Notes: generated by a model not told the origin, from the sequence alone. A stretch of 16,429 bases of DNA from DSNY01 sp016861185 (GCA_030263275.1 SZOR01000092.1:1-16429); one strand, 5' to 3'. Counted from the first letter of the stretch, positions 6,666 to 12,990 are shown. Numbers and translations: made by a program.

Positions 6666-6679
6666 TTAAGCCAGATCAA
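6666..6679 (-). promoter_or_regulatory. FNR/Anr-type box upstream of ubiUVT
   Basis: On the minus strand this reads TTGAT-CTGG-CTTAA. One half-site is perfect and the other matches ATCAA at three of five positions. Its centre lies about 40 bases before a start point predicted from a weak TTTAGT/TAGTTT -10 (6638-6645), the expected place for activation by an FNR-type protein. Control of ubiUVT by Fnr is known in E. coli. The site itself is a prediction. Confidence 0.5.
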
Positions 6680-6705
6680 CAATGGCCCGCGCGCTGACCG
6701 CACCC

Positions 6706-6813
6706 CTACCCCTTCGCCACCACCGCCACCATCGGCTTCTCGTTGACGATCAACTGGAACACGTCGGGCCGGCTGTAGTGGCCGGCGGCGTCGAAGTCGG
6801 ACTTGCGCGGCCG
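6706..6813 (-). pseudogene. Duplicated 3' fragment of the nitrilase gene
   Basis: This stretch repeats the last 109 bases of the nitrilase gene (7536-7644) with three substitutions (6728, 6756, 6800) and one base missing near 6806. It keeps the stop codon. On the minus strand it would encode the end of the nitrilase, SDFDAAGHYSRPDVFQLIVN and onward, with Val for Ala five residues before the final Gly. No nitrilase sequence continues upstream of it. Together with the intact copy it brackets higBA. See the findings for origin. Confidence 0.9.
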
Positions 6814-6857
6814 GAACCGGCGACGTGAACGCGGCGCGCGGCCAAGCTGCCGGTTCC
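6813..6857. repeat. Short inverted repeat at the edge of the duplicated fragment
   Basis: GGAACCGGC (6813-6821) and GCCGGTTCC (6849-6857) form perfect 9-bp arms around 27 bases. The left arm starts exactly where similarity to the nitrilase gene ends. It may be a junction structure or a transcript hairpin upstream of higB; nothing else supports a function. Confidence 0.5.
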
Positions 6858-6871
6858 TCGAGTCCGATCCG

Positions 6872-6900
6872 TTGCCGGTATTCACGCGTCGCGTTACTAT
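6872..6900 (+). promoter_or_regulatory. Promoter and probable HigA operator of higBA
   Basis: TTGCCG (6872-6877) and TACTAT (6895-6900) are separated by 17 bases, a good sigma70-type promoter. An imperfect palindrome lies between and over them: GTATTCACGCG (6878-6888) and CGCGTTACTAT (6890-6900), 8 of 11 positions paired around 6889. This is a natural place for HigA to bind and repress its own operon. Transcription should start near 6907, right at the higB GTG codon. Confidence 0.6.
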
Positions 6901-6907
6901 CGTGCGG

Positions 6908-7189
6908 GTGGCGATCAAGACCTTCAAGTGCGCCGACACCGAGGCCTTGTTCGGGTTGCGCCGGGTGGCGCGCTTCGCGAACATCGAGCGTCCGGCGCTA
7001 CGCAAGCTGAAGCAGCTCGACCTGGCGCGGCGCATCGAGGACCTGCGCGCACCGCCCGCGAACCGGCTGGAGCAGTTGAAGGGGGATCGCGCGGGCCAGT
7101 GGAGCATCCGCGTGAACGATCAGTTCCGCATCTGCTTTCGCTGGACCGGCACCGATGCCGAAGACGTCGAGATCGTCGACTACCACTGA
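6908..7189 (+). CDS. higB: HigB-type toxin, RelE superfamily mRNA interferase
   Basis: A 93-residue toxin of the HigB/RelE family, which cleaves mRNA on the ribosome. Diagnostic stretches are FANIERPALRKLKQLD (24-38), LRAPPANRLEQLKGDR and GQWSIRVNDQFRICFRW (63-79), ending in AEDVEIVDYH as in many family members. The GTG start at 6908 gives the normal family length; the frame is open further upstream, but those residues do not resemble the family. No ribosome site precedes it, and the predicted transcript starts at or just before the GTG, so translation may be leaderless. It precedes its antitoxin, as usual for HigBA. The module sits between two copies of the nitrilase 3' end. Confidence 0.92.
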   Translation: MAIKTFKCADTEALFGLRRVARFANIERPALRKLKQLDLARRIEDLRAPPANRLEQLKGDRAGQWSIRVNDQFRICFRWTGTDAEDVEIVDYH

Positions 7190-7199
7190 CGGAAGCGAG

Positions 7200-7520
7200 A
7201 TGAGCAGGAAACTGAAACCCGTGTCGCCCGGCGAGATGCTGGCCGAGGAATTCCTGAAGCCGCTCGGCATGAGCAACTACCGGCTGGCGAAGGAGATCGG
7301 CGTCCCGGCGCAGCGCATCGGCGAGATCGTCGCCGGCCGGCGCGCGATCACCGCGGACACCGACCTGCGGCTGTGCCGCTTTTTCGGACTGTCGGACGGC
7401 TGGTGGCTGCGGCTGCAGGCCGATTACGACACGGAAATCGCGAAGGCAGCGCTCGCGAAGACCTTGGCGAAGATCAGGCCGTGGAAAGAAACCGCCGAGG
7501 AGACGGCGGATACGCGTTGA
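7200..7520 (+). CDS. higA: HigA-type antitoxin, XRE-family DNA-binding protein
   Basis: A 106-residue antitoxin that neutralises HigB and represses the operon. The N-terminal PGEMLAEEFLKPLGMSNYRL and the helix-turn-helix at about 24-45 (LAKEIGVPAQRIGEIVAGRR) are classic HigA features, followed by LRLCRFFGLSDGWWLRLQADYD. GGAAG at 7191-7195 supports the ATG at 7200. The gap to higB is 10 bases, consistent with one transcript. The gene ends 15 bases before the stop codon of the convergent nitrilase gene. The antitoxin looks intact, so the pair is probably functional. Confidence 0.93.
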   Translation: MSRKLKPVSPGEMLAEEFLKPLGMSNYRLAKEIGVPAQRIGEIVAGRRAITADTDLRLCRFFGLSDGWWLRLQADYDTEIAKAALAKTLAKIRPWKETAEETADTR

Positions 7521-7535
7521 CCCGGCGGCCTTCGT

Positions 7536-8480
7536 CTACCCCTTCGCCACCACCGCCGCCATCGGCTTCTCGTTGACGATCAACTGGAACACGTCCGGCC
7601 GGCTGTAGTGGCCGGCGGCGTCGAAGTCGAACTTGCCGCGGCCGATCTCGTTGAGGTCGAGATCCGCGGTGAGGATCGTCTCGCCGTCGAAGTGCGGGCC
7701 TGCGAGCACCTTGCCGAGCGGGCTCACGATGGCGCTGCCGCCGCGCATCAGCACCGCGTCCGGCGAATCGCCGAGCGACACGCGCACGCTCTCCGGAAAG
7801 TCCTTGCGGCGGAGGAACTGGCAGGCGGTCAGCACGAAGCAGCGCCCTTCGAGCGCGACGTGCCGCATCGACGGCAGCCAGGTGTCGCGGTCGTCGGCGG
7901 TCGGCGCGCAGTAGAGCGCGACGTTCTTCGCGTACATCGCCATGCGCAGCATCGGCATGTAGTTCTCCCAGCAGATCACCGAGCCGATGCGCCCGTACGG
8001 GCTGTCGATCACCGTGAGCGTCGAGCCGTCGCCGAAGCCCCAGATCATCCGTTCCATCGCGGTCGGCATCAGTTTGCGATGCTTGCCGAGCAGCGCGCCG
8101 TCGGGACCGAAGAACAGCACCGTGCAGTAGCACGTGCCCAGCTCGCGCTCGATGACGCCGATGACGAGATAGCAGCGATGCGCGGCCGCCGCTTCGCCGA
8201 GCCGCTGCGTGTGCGGCCCGGGCACCTCGATCGCCGCATCGAGGTACAGGCGAAACTCCTCGCGCCCGACCGGATCGCGCGCGCCGACGACGAGCCCGTA
8301 GTTCAGCCCCTTCGGATACCCGGGGACGAACGCCTCCGGAAACACGACCAGCTTCGCCCCGCCCGCCGCTGCTTCAGCCGTCAGGCGGATCGCCTTGTCG
8401 ACGCAGGCGTCGGTGTCGAACGGGATCGAGCCGGCCTGGACGACGGCGGCGCGGAGGGACTTGGCGGTGGCTGAAGGCAT
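7536..8480 (-). CDS. Carbon-nitrogen hydrolase, nitrilase branch
   Basis: A 314-residue nitrilase-superfamily enzyme with the complete catalytic triad: E49 in VVFPEAFVPGYPKG, K136 in GKHRKLMPT and C170 in SVICWENYMP. The CWENYMP motif is typical of true nitrilases and cyanide hydratases, which convert nitriles to acids and ammonia; aliphatic or aryl substrate preference cannot be read here. GGAA in the leader seven bases before the ATG supports the start. Its last 109 bases are duplicated at 6706-6813 on the far side of higBA. The upstream region holds overlapping palindromes (8520-8565) that may regulate it. Confidence 0.93.
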   Translation of the reverse strand: MPSATAKSLRAAVVQAGSIPFDTDACVDKAIRLTAEAAAGGAKLVVFPEAFVPGYPKGLNYGLVVGARDPVGREEFRLYLDAAIEVPGPHTQRLGEAAAAHRCYLVIGVIERELGTCYCTVLFFGPDGALLGKHRKLMPTAMERMIWGFGDGSTLTVIDSPYGRIGSVICWENYMPMLRMAMYAKNVALYCAPTADDRDTWLPSMRHVALEGRCFVLTACQFLRRKDFPESVRVSLGDSPDAVLMRGGSAIVSPLGKVLAGPHFDGETILTADLDLNEIGRGKFDFDAAGHYSRPDVFQLIVNEKPMAAVVAKG

Positions 8481-8519
8481 GGTGAGTTCCGTTCGAGAGG
8501 AGGCCTGGCGGCGATTGAT

Positions 8520-8565
8520 CTGAGCGGTCGCTCAGACCGCCCGCTATGCAACGTACCCATAGCGG
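8520..8565. promoter_or_regulatory. Cluster of overlapping palindromes upstream of the nitrilase gene
   Basis: Three perfect inverted repeats lie 40-85 bases upstream of the nitrilase start: CTGAGCG-GT-CGCTCAG (8520-8535); GCGGTC/GACCGC (8524-8529 and 8535-8540); and CCGCTATG/CATAGCGG (8541-8548 and 8558-8565) with a nine-base centre. They could be operators or a degenerate dispersed repeat. The first two overlap, so as RNA they would be mutually exclusive hairpins. The stretch from 8566 to 8679, up to the nuclease gene end, shows nothing recognisable. Confidence 0.5.
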
Positions 8566-8679
8566 CCAAAGCCGACCTCTTGATTGATGAGTTCCTGCTT
8601 CAACTACTGGCGTGAACTACACGCGAAAGCGCACGACAAACCGCAGTTTGAAGCCGAGTAGACGCGAAGTTGAACTGCT

Positions 8680-8736
8680 CTAATGCGTGCGAAAAGTGTT
8701 CCACTGGTGTGTTGCGAGTTCCATAGCTGCGAACGC
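8680..8736 (-). other. In-frame extension of the GIY-YIG gene beyond an amber codon
   Basis: After the TAG at 8737-8739 the same frame continues for 18 codons, AFAAMELATHQWNTFRTH, and ends at a second TAG (8680-8682). This looks like the ordinary C-terminus of the nuclease family as I remember it: Glu, aromatic, Ala-Met-Glu-Leu-x-Thr, then WNTFRTH. The first TAG therefore probably interrupts a gene that once ran to 8680. Confidence 0.75.
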
Positions 8737-9249
8737 CTAAAAAACGTACAGCTCCAGTGGGTTGTCGATTTGCACAAAGGCGACGCCCAGTTCACGGAGA
8801 TACGCCTGCGCATCATCGAAAGCCTTTCGAAATTGCGTCTGAGCCATGGCCTCAGACCGCTTGCTGCGAGTCGGGGCGCAATGCTTCGCGATGGCATAAG
8901 CCAAGCTAGCATCGTAGTGCGTGCGCCCAAGAAAGTGCTGACGAAGACGGGCAAGCACAGACCTAGAAATCCCAACGTAGATGGGAAGCGCCCCTTCCAA
9001 AAGTACGTAGCAACCCGAAAAGTCGCTTGACAAGCCCAGCTGCTTGGCGATCGTGGTCGGCCCCTTTCCGGCTGTCGAGAAGAGACTGGCGGGGTGAGGA
9101 TTCTGCATCGCCACGCGCAGGCGGCGCATATGTCCTGGCAGAACCGTCGCCGCGAGATCAGCGAACGTGTGGGGACAATCGTCGATGAACATTGGCACGC
9201 GACGTTTGGTAGCTGACTTCCTGAGGCCCAAAGCCGCGAAGTGAGACAC
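8737..9249 (-). CDS. GIY-YIG nuclease domain protein, apparently truncated by an amber codon
   Basis: The motifs GCYVLLEG and LPIYVGISRSVLARLRQH give the GIY and YIG elements and the conserved Arg-rich helix of a GIY-YIG endonuclease domain. HYDASLAYAIAKH and RSEAM follow as in related stand-alone proteins. About 75 N-terminal residues are of no family I recognise. The start is uncertain: GTG at 9249 has AGGG nine bases upstream, but GTG at 9267 and ATG at 9192 are possible. The frame stops at TAG (8737-8739) just after NPLELYVF, where relatives carry a glutamate that probably corresponds to the catalytic Glu of the fold. It lies 22-40 bases downstream of the ATPase gene on the same strand, so the two form an operon. 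Either inactivated, or dependent on amber suppression. Confidence 0.78.
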   Translation of the reverse strand: MSHFAALGLRKSATKRRVPMFIDDCPHTFADLAATVLPGHMRRLRVAMQNPHPASLFSTAGKGPTTIAKQLGLSSDFSGCYVLLEGALPIYVGISRSVLARLRQHFLGRTHYDASLAYAIAKHCAPTRSKRSEAMAQTQFRKAFDDAQAYLRELGVAFVQIDNPLELYVF

Positions 9250-9288
9250 CTTGTCACACCCTGTCACCTTGGTGCAAGCAGCTGATAC

Positions 9289-10977
9289 TTACGCGTTGGC
9301 CAGTTGCACAAGTTCGGGCACCCGCAGTGCCGCCGAATCTTGCGCACACCGCACGTTGCGCCCCAGTTCGTGTTGCAGCCGGGCCGCGACACGACCAAGC
9401 ACAAGCTTCCCAACTCTGTACCGCACTGGGTCAGCATCGTAACGTGCTCGCGCCTCTTGCGCTATCGCACCGTAGTTTGGCTCTGCCCCGCCCTCTCTGT
9501 TTCGTCTCGCCTGCGCGGCCTTGATCAGGCTGTTCGTCATTCTCTCAATGGATAGCTCACGTGTCTCGGCGGTTACCTCGTTGACGATCTCCGCAATCCT
9601 CTCTGTGGGCATTGACTGCGCGATCGTCGACAGATGCTGAGGATCCAGCAGATGACTCTCAATATCTGTTCCTGTCGTTATGAACGCTTCTATTCCTGCA
9701 GCAGCAAGCTTCCTGCGGTACTCATCAACCTCTTGGTCCGTCATGAAGTCCCGATCTCGGTGCACCACTATCTTCGTATTCGGGGCGTGCTCTCGTATGA
9801 ACTGCGCAAGTACGAGCGCCGCTTGAATGTTCGTGCATCCGCTATAGGACCACACCTCGCATTTCTCATCGCCAAGCCCAGAAGAGCTGAGGATTCTTCG
9901 AAGGATTTCGTCATCGCCATCTTCCGTTAGAGCTATAAACGGTGTGGCGCCATTCCGCAAGCGATCGCCAGTGTCTAGCGCACCGAGACCCAGCAAAACC
10001 GCCACACGGTCCGTGTTATCGGGGTGAATGGAGCCACCGCTGAACCAGTGAACCGTCGCGCCGAGCTTGGAGAACTCATCCAAGAGATGACGTGAGTGCG
10101 TCGAAATCAAGACTTGAAAATCCCTCGTCTCAGCCAAATGACTCAGCAATCGAGCTAACTTGCGCTGGTTGTCCGGGTGCAAATGCGAGTCCGGCTCGTC
10201 GAGAATCAGCAGGCGAGGTCGATAGACGTCGATGTAGGCAAGTGTTTGAACCGCCTGAAGAACGCCAGTGCCACACGAGTCAATCGGGAGATATGAATCC
10301 GCTGTTTCAATCGTCGCGCTTATGTGCTCATCGATAGTGACGTCAAACTGCACGTCAATCGACATCTCGCTGAAGATCGTCGCCATGTTCGCGCTGAACG
10401 ACTCCCACGCGTTAGCGTCCTGACGGAGCACCCACAAGATATTCCGGAAGACGCTGTTCGCGTCGCCTCTCGCTGCGGCTCGTCTAACAATGCCAGCGGA
10501 TCGATACTCTTCGAACGCCGGGATTCCAGCCAATCCCGGCGCGACAACGCTATAAGGCTGGTCGATCTGCTCCAGTCTCTGGCCGCATTGCCTACCATCG
10601 ATCGACACGGCGATGTTCTTGTTCTTTCCCCGCCGCACCGTGACCACGGCGGTACCAAGATCGTCAGTGAGCAACGTGATGCGAATCGCCTGGTTCTCAT
10701 CCTGCCGGAGTACGCCGCCCGCTGCGAGCGCCTGAACGTCCCGCAACGGCGAGTAGACAAGCTGCTGCGACGAAAGCGTTCCGGCAAGTCGTTCTTCGAC
10801 CCAATTAGCTGTGTTATCTAGTCGGAGACTCTGGGCAACAGACACCGCGAACTGCACGGCGTGCAGTACGCTGCTCTTACCCGCGTTGTTCGGGCCAACC
10901 AAAAGGGTCACCCGACCCAGCGGGATCTCCACATCATTGATTCGCTTGAAACGCTGTATTCGGACCGACTGCAGCAT
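9289..10977 (-). CDS. OLD-like ATPase with C-terminal TOPRIM nuclease domain
   Basis: A 562-residue protein. The ATPase half has Walker A GPNNAGKSS (28-36), an ABC-signature-like SCGTGVLQ (234-241), Walker B LLILDEPDSHLHP (256-268) and a switch histidine in ISTHSRH (H294), the layout of the AAA_15/OLD ATPases. The second half has the TOPRIM glutamate in ALTEDGDDEIL (E352) and the DxD in VVHRDRDF (D408, D410), so both halves look active. OLD-family proteins and Gabija GajA share this plan and act in phage defence; here the partner is a GIY-YIG nuclease, not a UvrD helicase. AGGA lies a few bases before the ATG. Base composition is clearly less GC-rich than the flanking genes, suggesting acquisition. 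A defence role is an inference from family and context. Confidence 0.88.
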   Translation of the reverse strand: MLQSVRIQRFKRINDVEIPLGRVTLLVGPNNAGKSSVLHAVQFAVSVAQSLRLDNTANWVEERLAGTLSSQQLVYSPLRDVQALAAGGVLRQDENQAIRITLLTDDLGTAVVTVRRGKNKNIAVSIDGRQCGQRLEQIDQPYSVVAPGLAGIPAFEEYRSAGIVRRAAARGDANSVFRNILWVLRQDANAWESFSANMATIFSEMSIDVQFDVTIDEHISATIETADSYLPIDSCGTGVLQAVQTLAYIDVYRPRLLILDEPDSHLHPDNQRKLARLLSHLAETRDFQVLISTHSRHLLDEFSKLGATVHWFSGGSIHPDNTDRVAVLLGLGALDTGDRLRNGATPFIALTEDGDDEILRRILSSSGLGDEKCEVWSYSGCTNIQAALVLAQFIREHAPNTKIVVHRDRDFMTDQEVDEYRRKLAAAGIEAFITTGTDIESHLLDPQHLSTIAQSMPTERIAEIVNEVTAETRELSIERMTNSLIKAAQARRNREGGAEPNYGAIAQEARARYDADPVRYRVGKLVLGRVAARLQHELGRNVRCAQDSAALRVPELVQLANA

Positions 10978-11310
10978 TTATCCTGAATCCGGATCTCTAG
11001 GACTTGTGGCGCCAACCTGAAGAAGTTTCACCTCAGTTCTACCGAGATGACGGTCGGGCCACGAGCAGAGTGTTTCTTGATTCGTATGTTACGCGTGGAT
11101 CGCTCGAACGTTGGACCTGCGGGCCGGATCAGGTGTCCGCTTATGGCCGGAAGGCCACGTCTGCCTTGTTGGGCATCTTCTGGCCATTCTCGATTTCGGT
11201 CGAGACCGTCCGTTTGACCCCCTCGCCCGACTCGGAGAAACTGCGTGTCCTGCGGGCGAACCTAGCCTATTGACCCGGCACGCAAGTCGACAACAAAGGA
11301 GGAGACAACC
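10978..11310. other. Divergent intergenic region between the ATPase and the peptide transporter
   Basis: About 330 bases without a credible gene. It must hold promoters for the ATPase pair (minus) and the transporter operon (plus), but no strong -35/-10 pair stands out. Visible structures are TGGCC-GGAA-GGCCA (11144-11157), TCTCGA/TCGAGA around six bases (11188-11205), and CGGTC-GA-GACCG (11197-11208) overlapping it. The left part shares the lower GC of the ATPase block; composition returns to the GC-rich norm by about 11110. The strong ribosome site AAAGGAGGAG at 11296-11305 serves the transporter binding protein. Confidence 0.6.
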
Positions 11311-12852
11311 ATGCACCCCCGCGCACCCGTCCACACAGGACTGAAACTCATCGCTGGCACCCTGCTCGCCGGCGCACTCGCGCTCGCTGGCCCCGCGCTC
11401 GCCGGCAAGCGCGACGACACGATCCGGTTCGCCTACGACCAGGCGCCGGAGAGCGTGGATCCGTTCTTCAACAACGTGCGCATCGGCGTGATCATCGGCG
11501 CCAACGTGTGGGACACGCTGATCTACCGCGACCCGAACACCAACGAGTACAAGGGCCTGCTGGCGAAGAGCTGGAAGCAGATCGACGACCGCACGATCGA
11601 GTTCGATCTGCGCGAGGGCGTGCGCTTCCACAACGGCGAGGAGTTCGACGCCGACTCGGTCGTCTACACGCTGAACTTCGTCGCCGATCCGGCGAACAAG
11701 GTCACGACGCAGGCCAACGTCAACTGGATCGAGAAGGCCACCAAGCTCGGCAAGTACAAGGTGCGGCTGACGACCAGGCAGGTGTTCCCGGCCGCGATCG
11801 AATACCTGGCCGGCCCGGTGGTGATCCATCCGGCCAAGTACTACGCCGAGGTCGGGCCGAAGGGCCAGAACGCCAAGCCGGTCGGCTCCGGTCCCTATCG
11901 CGTCGCGAACTACGTGCCGGGCAAGTCGATCACGCTCGAGCGCAATCCGAATTACTTTAAGGATTCGCCGAAGGGCGCGGCGAAGATTGCCAAGGTCGAG
12001 ATCCGTTTCATCCCGGACCGGCAGACGCAGATGGCCGAGATGCTGTCGGGCGGCGCCGATCTGATCATGCACGTGCCGAAGGACCAGGCCGATCAGGCCG
12101 CGAAGGTGCCGCACCTGCAGGTGGTGAGCGGCGAGACGATGCGCATCGCGTTCATGCAGTTGAACACGCTCGACAATACGCCGACCGCCGCGCTGAAGGA
12201 CATCCGCGTGCGCAAGGCGATCCTGCACGCGATCGACCGCGAATCGATCGTCAAGAACATCGTCGGTGCCGGCTCGCGCGTGCTGCACACGCAGTGCTTC
12301 CCGTCGCAGTTCGGCTGCACCGACCAGGGCGCGGCGCGCTACGCGTACGACCCGGCGCTGGCGAAGAAGCTGCTCGCCGAGGCGGGCTTTCCGAACGGCT
12401 TCGAGACGGAGATCTTCGCGTACCGCGAGCGCAACCAGACCGAGGCGATCATCAACTACCTGCAGCAGGTCGGCATCAGGGCCAAGCTGAACTTCTCGCA
12501 GTACGCGGCGATGCGCGACGCGATCCGCGCCGGCAAGGCGTCGCTGACGCACCAGACCTGGGGCTCGTTCTCGGTCAACGACGTGTCGGCGTCGATTCCG
12601 GTGTGGTTCGGCGGCGAGGCCGACGACATCACGCGCGACAAGGAGACGCAGGAACTGTTGAAGAAGGGCAACAACTCGGTCGACCCGAAGGTGCGCCAGC
12701 AGGCGTACCAGCAGGCGCTCAAGCGCATCGCCGACAACGCCTGGTCGGTGCCGCTGTGGTCGCTGCCGGTGTACTACGTGGCGTCGAAGGAGCTGAACTT
12801 CACCGCGTATCCGGACGAGATGGTGCGGCTGTGGGAGATGACCTGGAAGTGA
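11311..12852 (+). CDS. Periplasmic peptide-binding protein of a dipeptide/oligopeptide ABC transporter (DppA/OppA type)
   Basis: A 513-residue family 5 solute-binding protein. A signal peptide (about 1-31, ending GPALAG) is followed by FAYDQAPESVDPFFNN, ANVWDTLIYRD and WKQIDDRTIEFDLREGVRFHNGEEF, all standard for the family, then VGSGPYRV near 190. It captures the substrate in the periplasm and delivers it to the permease. A pair of cysteines in TQCFPSQFGCTDQG (about 330-337) may form a disulfide. AAAGGAGGAG before the ATG is a very strong ribosome site, fitting the need for excess binding protein. It leads an operon with two permeases and two ATPases. The substrate (dipeptide, oligopeptide, glutathione, nickel chelate) cannot be fixed. 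Confidence 0.93.
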   Translation: MHPRAPVHTGLKLIAGTLLAGALALAGPALAGKRDDTIRFAYDQAPESVDPFFNNVRIGVIIGANVWDTLIYRDPNTNEYKGLLAKSWKQIDDRTIEFDLREGVRFHNGEEFDADSVVYTLNFVADPANKVTTQANVNWIEKATKLGKYKVRLTTRQVFPAAIEYLAGPVVIHPAKYYAEVGPKGQNAKPVGSGPYRVANYVPGKSITLERNPNYFKDSPKGAAKIAKVEIRFIPDRQTQMAEMLSGGADLIMHVPKDQADQAAKVPHLQVVSGETMRIAFMQLNTLDNTPTAALKDIRVRKAILHAIDRESIVKNIVGAGSRVLHTQCFPSQFGCTDQGAARYAYDPALAKKLLAEAGFPNGFETEIFAYRERNQTEAIINYLQQVGIRAKLNFSQYAAMRDAIRAGKASLTHQTWGSFSVNDVSASIPVWFGGEADDITRDKETQELLKKGNNSVDPKVRQQAYQQALKRIADNAWSVPLWSLPVYYVASKELNFTAYPDEMVRLWEMTWK

Positions 12853-12866
12853 GCGGGCCGGCGTCT

Positions 12867-12946
12867 GCCCTCACCCCAACCCCTCTCCCGGAGAGAGAGG
12901 GGCTTTCCTTCCCTCTCCCCCTGGGAGAGGGACCGAGGGTGAGGGC
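12867..12946. repeat. Palindromic intergenic repeat with two hairpins inside the transporter operon
   Basis: The outer ends GCCCTCACCC and GGGTGAGGGC are perfectly inverted. Inside are two hairpins: CCCCTCTCCC with GAGAGAGGGG (12880-12902, imperfect), and CCCTCTCCC with GGGAGAGGG (12911-12931). This resembles a widely dispersed repeat seen in beta- and gammaproteobacteria. It lies between the binding-protein stop and the first permease, where such elements commonly protect the upstream mRNA or reduce read-through, so the binding protein would be made in excess. Confidence 0.8.
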
Positions 12947-12990
12947 GCAGTGCTGCATTCGGCTCTGAATCAGGCGGATCGGTAGGCGCG

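Noticed and set aside
4647..6669. Long plus-strand open frames opposite ubiV and ubiU
   Set aside because: Their products are Arg/Ala/Asp-rich and lack any motif, while the minus strand encodes complete UbiV and UbiU with all cysteine ligands.
6813..6907. An integron attC site next to higBA, since such cassettes often carry toxin-antitoxin pairs
   Set aside because: I could not find paired GTTRRRY-type ends. The inverted repeat at 6813-6857 does not match attC organisation, and the flanks are copies of a local gene.
6706..7107. A minus-strand open frame running from the nitrilase fragment across higB
   Set aside because: Only the last 34 or so codons resemble anything, and they are the duplicated nitrilase end; the rest is antisense to higB and its promoter.
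8604..9257. A 217-codon minus-strand frame overlapping the GIY-YIG gene
   Set aside because: It is longer than the GIY-YIG frame up to its first stop, but it has no motif. The other frame carries GCYVLLEG and IYVGISRSVLARLRQH.
9289..10977. Calling the ATPase-TOPRIM gene GajA of a Gabija system
   Set aside because: Gabija requires an adjacent UvrD-like helicase (GajB). None is present on either side; the neighbours are a GIY-YIG gene and a peptide transporter.
11089..12552. A 487-codon minus-strand open frame across the transporter binding-protein gene
   Set aside because: It is antisense to a clear family 5 binding protein. Its product is Arg/Asp/Val/Leu-rich low-complexity sequence with no recognisable domain, as expected for shadow frames in GC-rich DNA.
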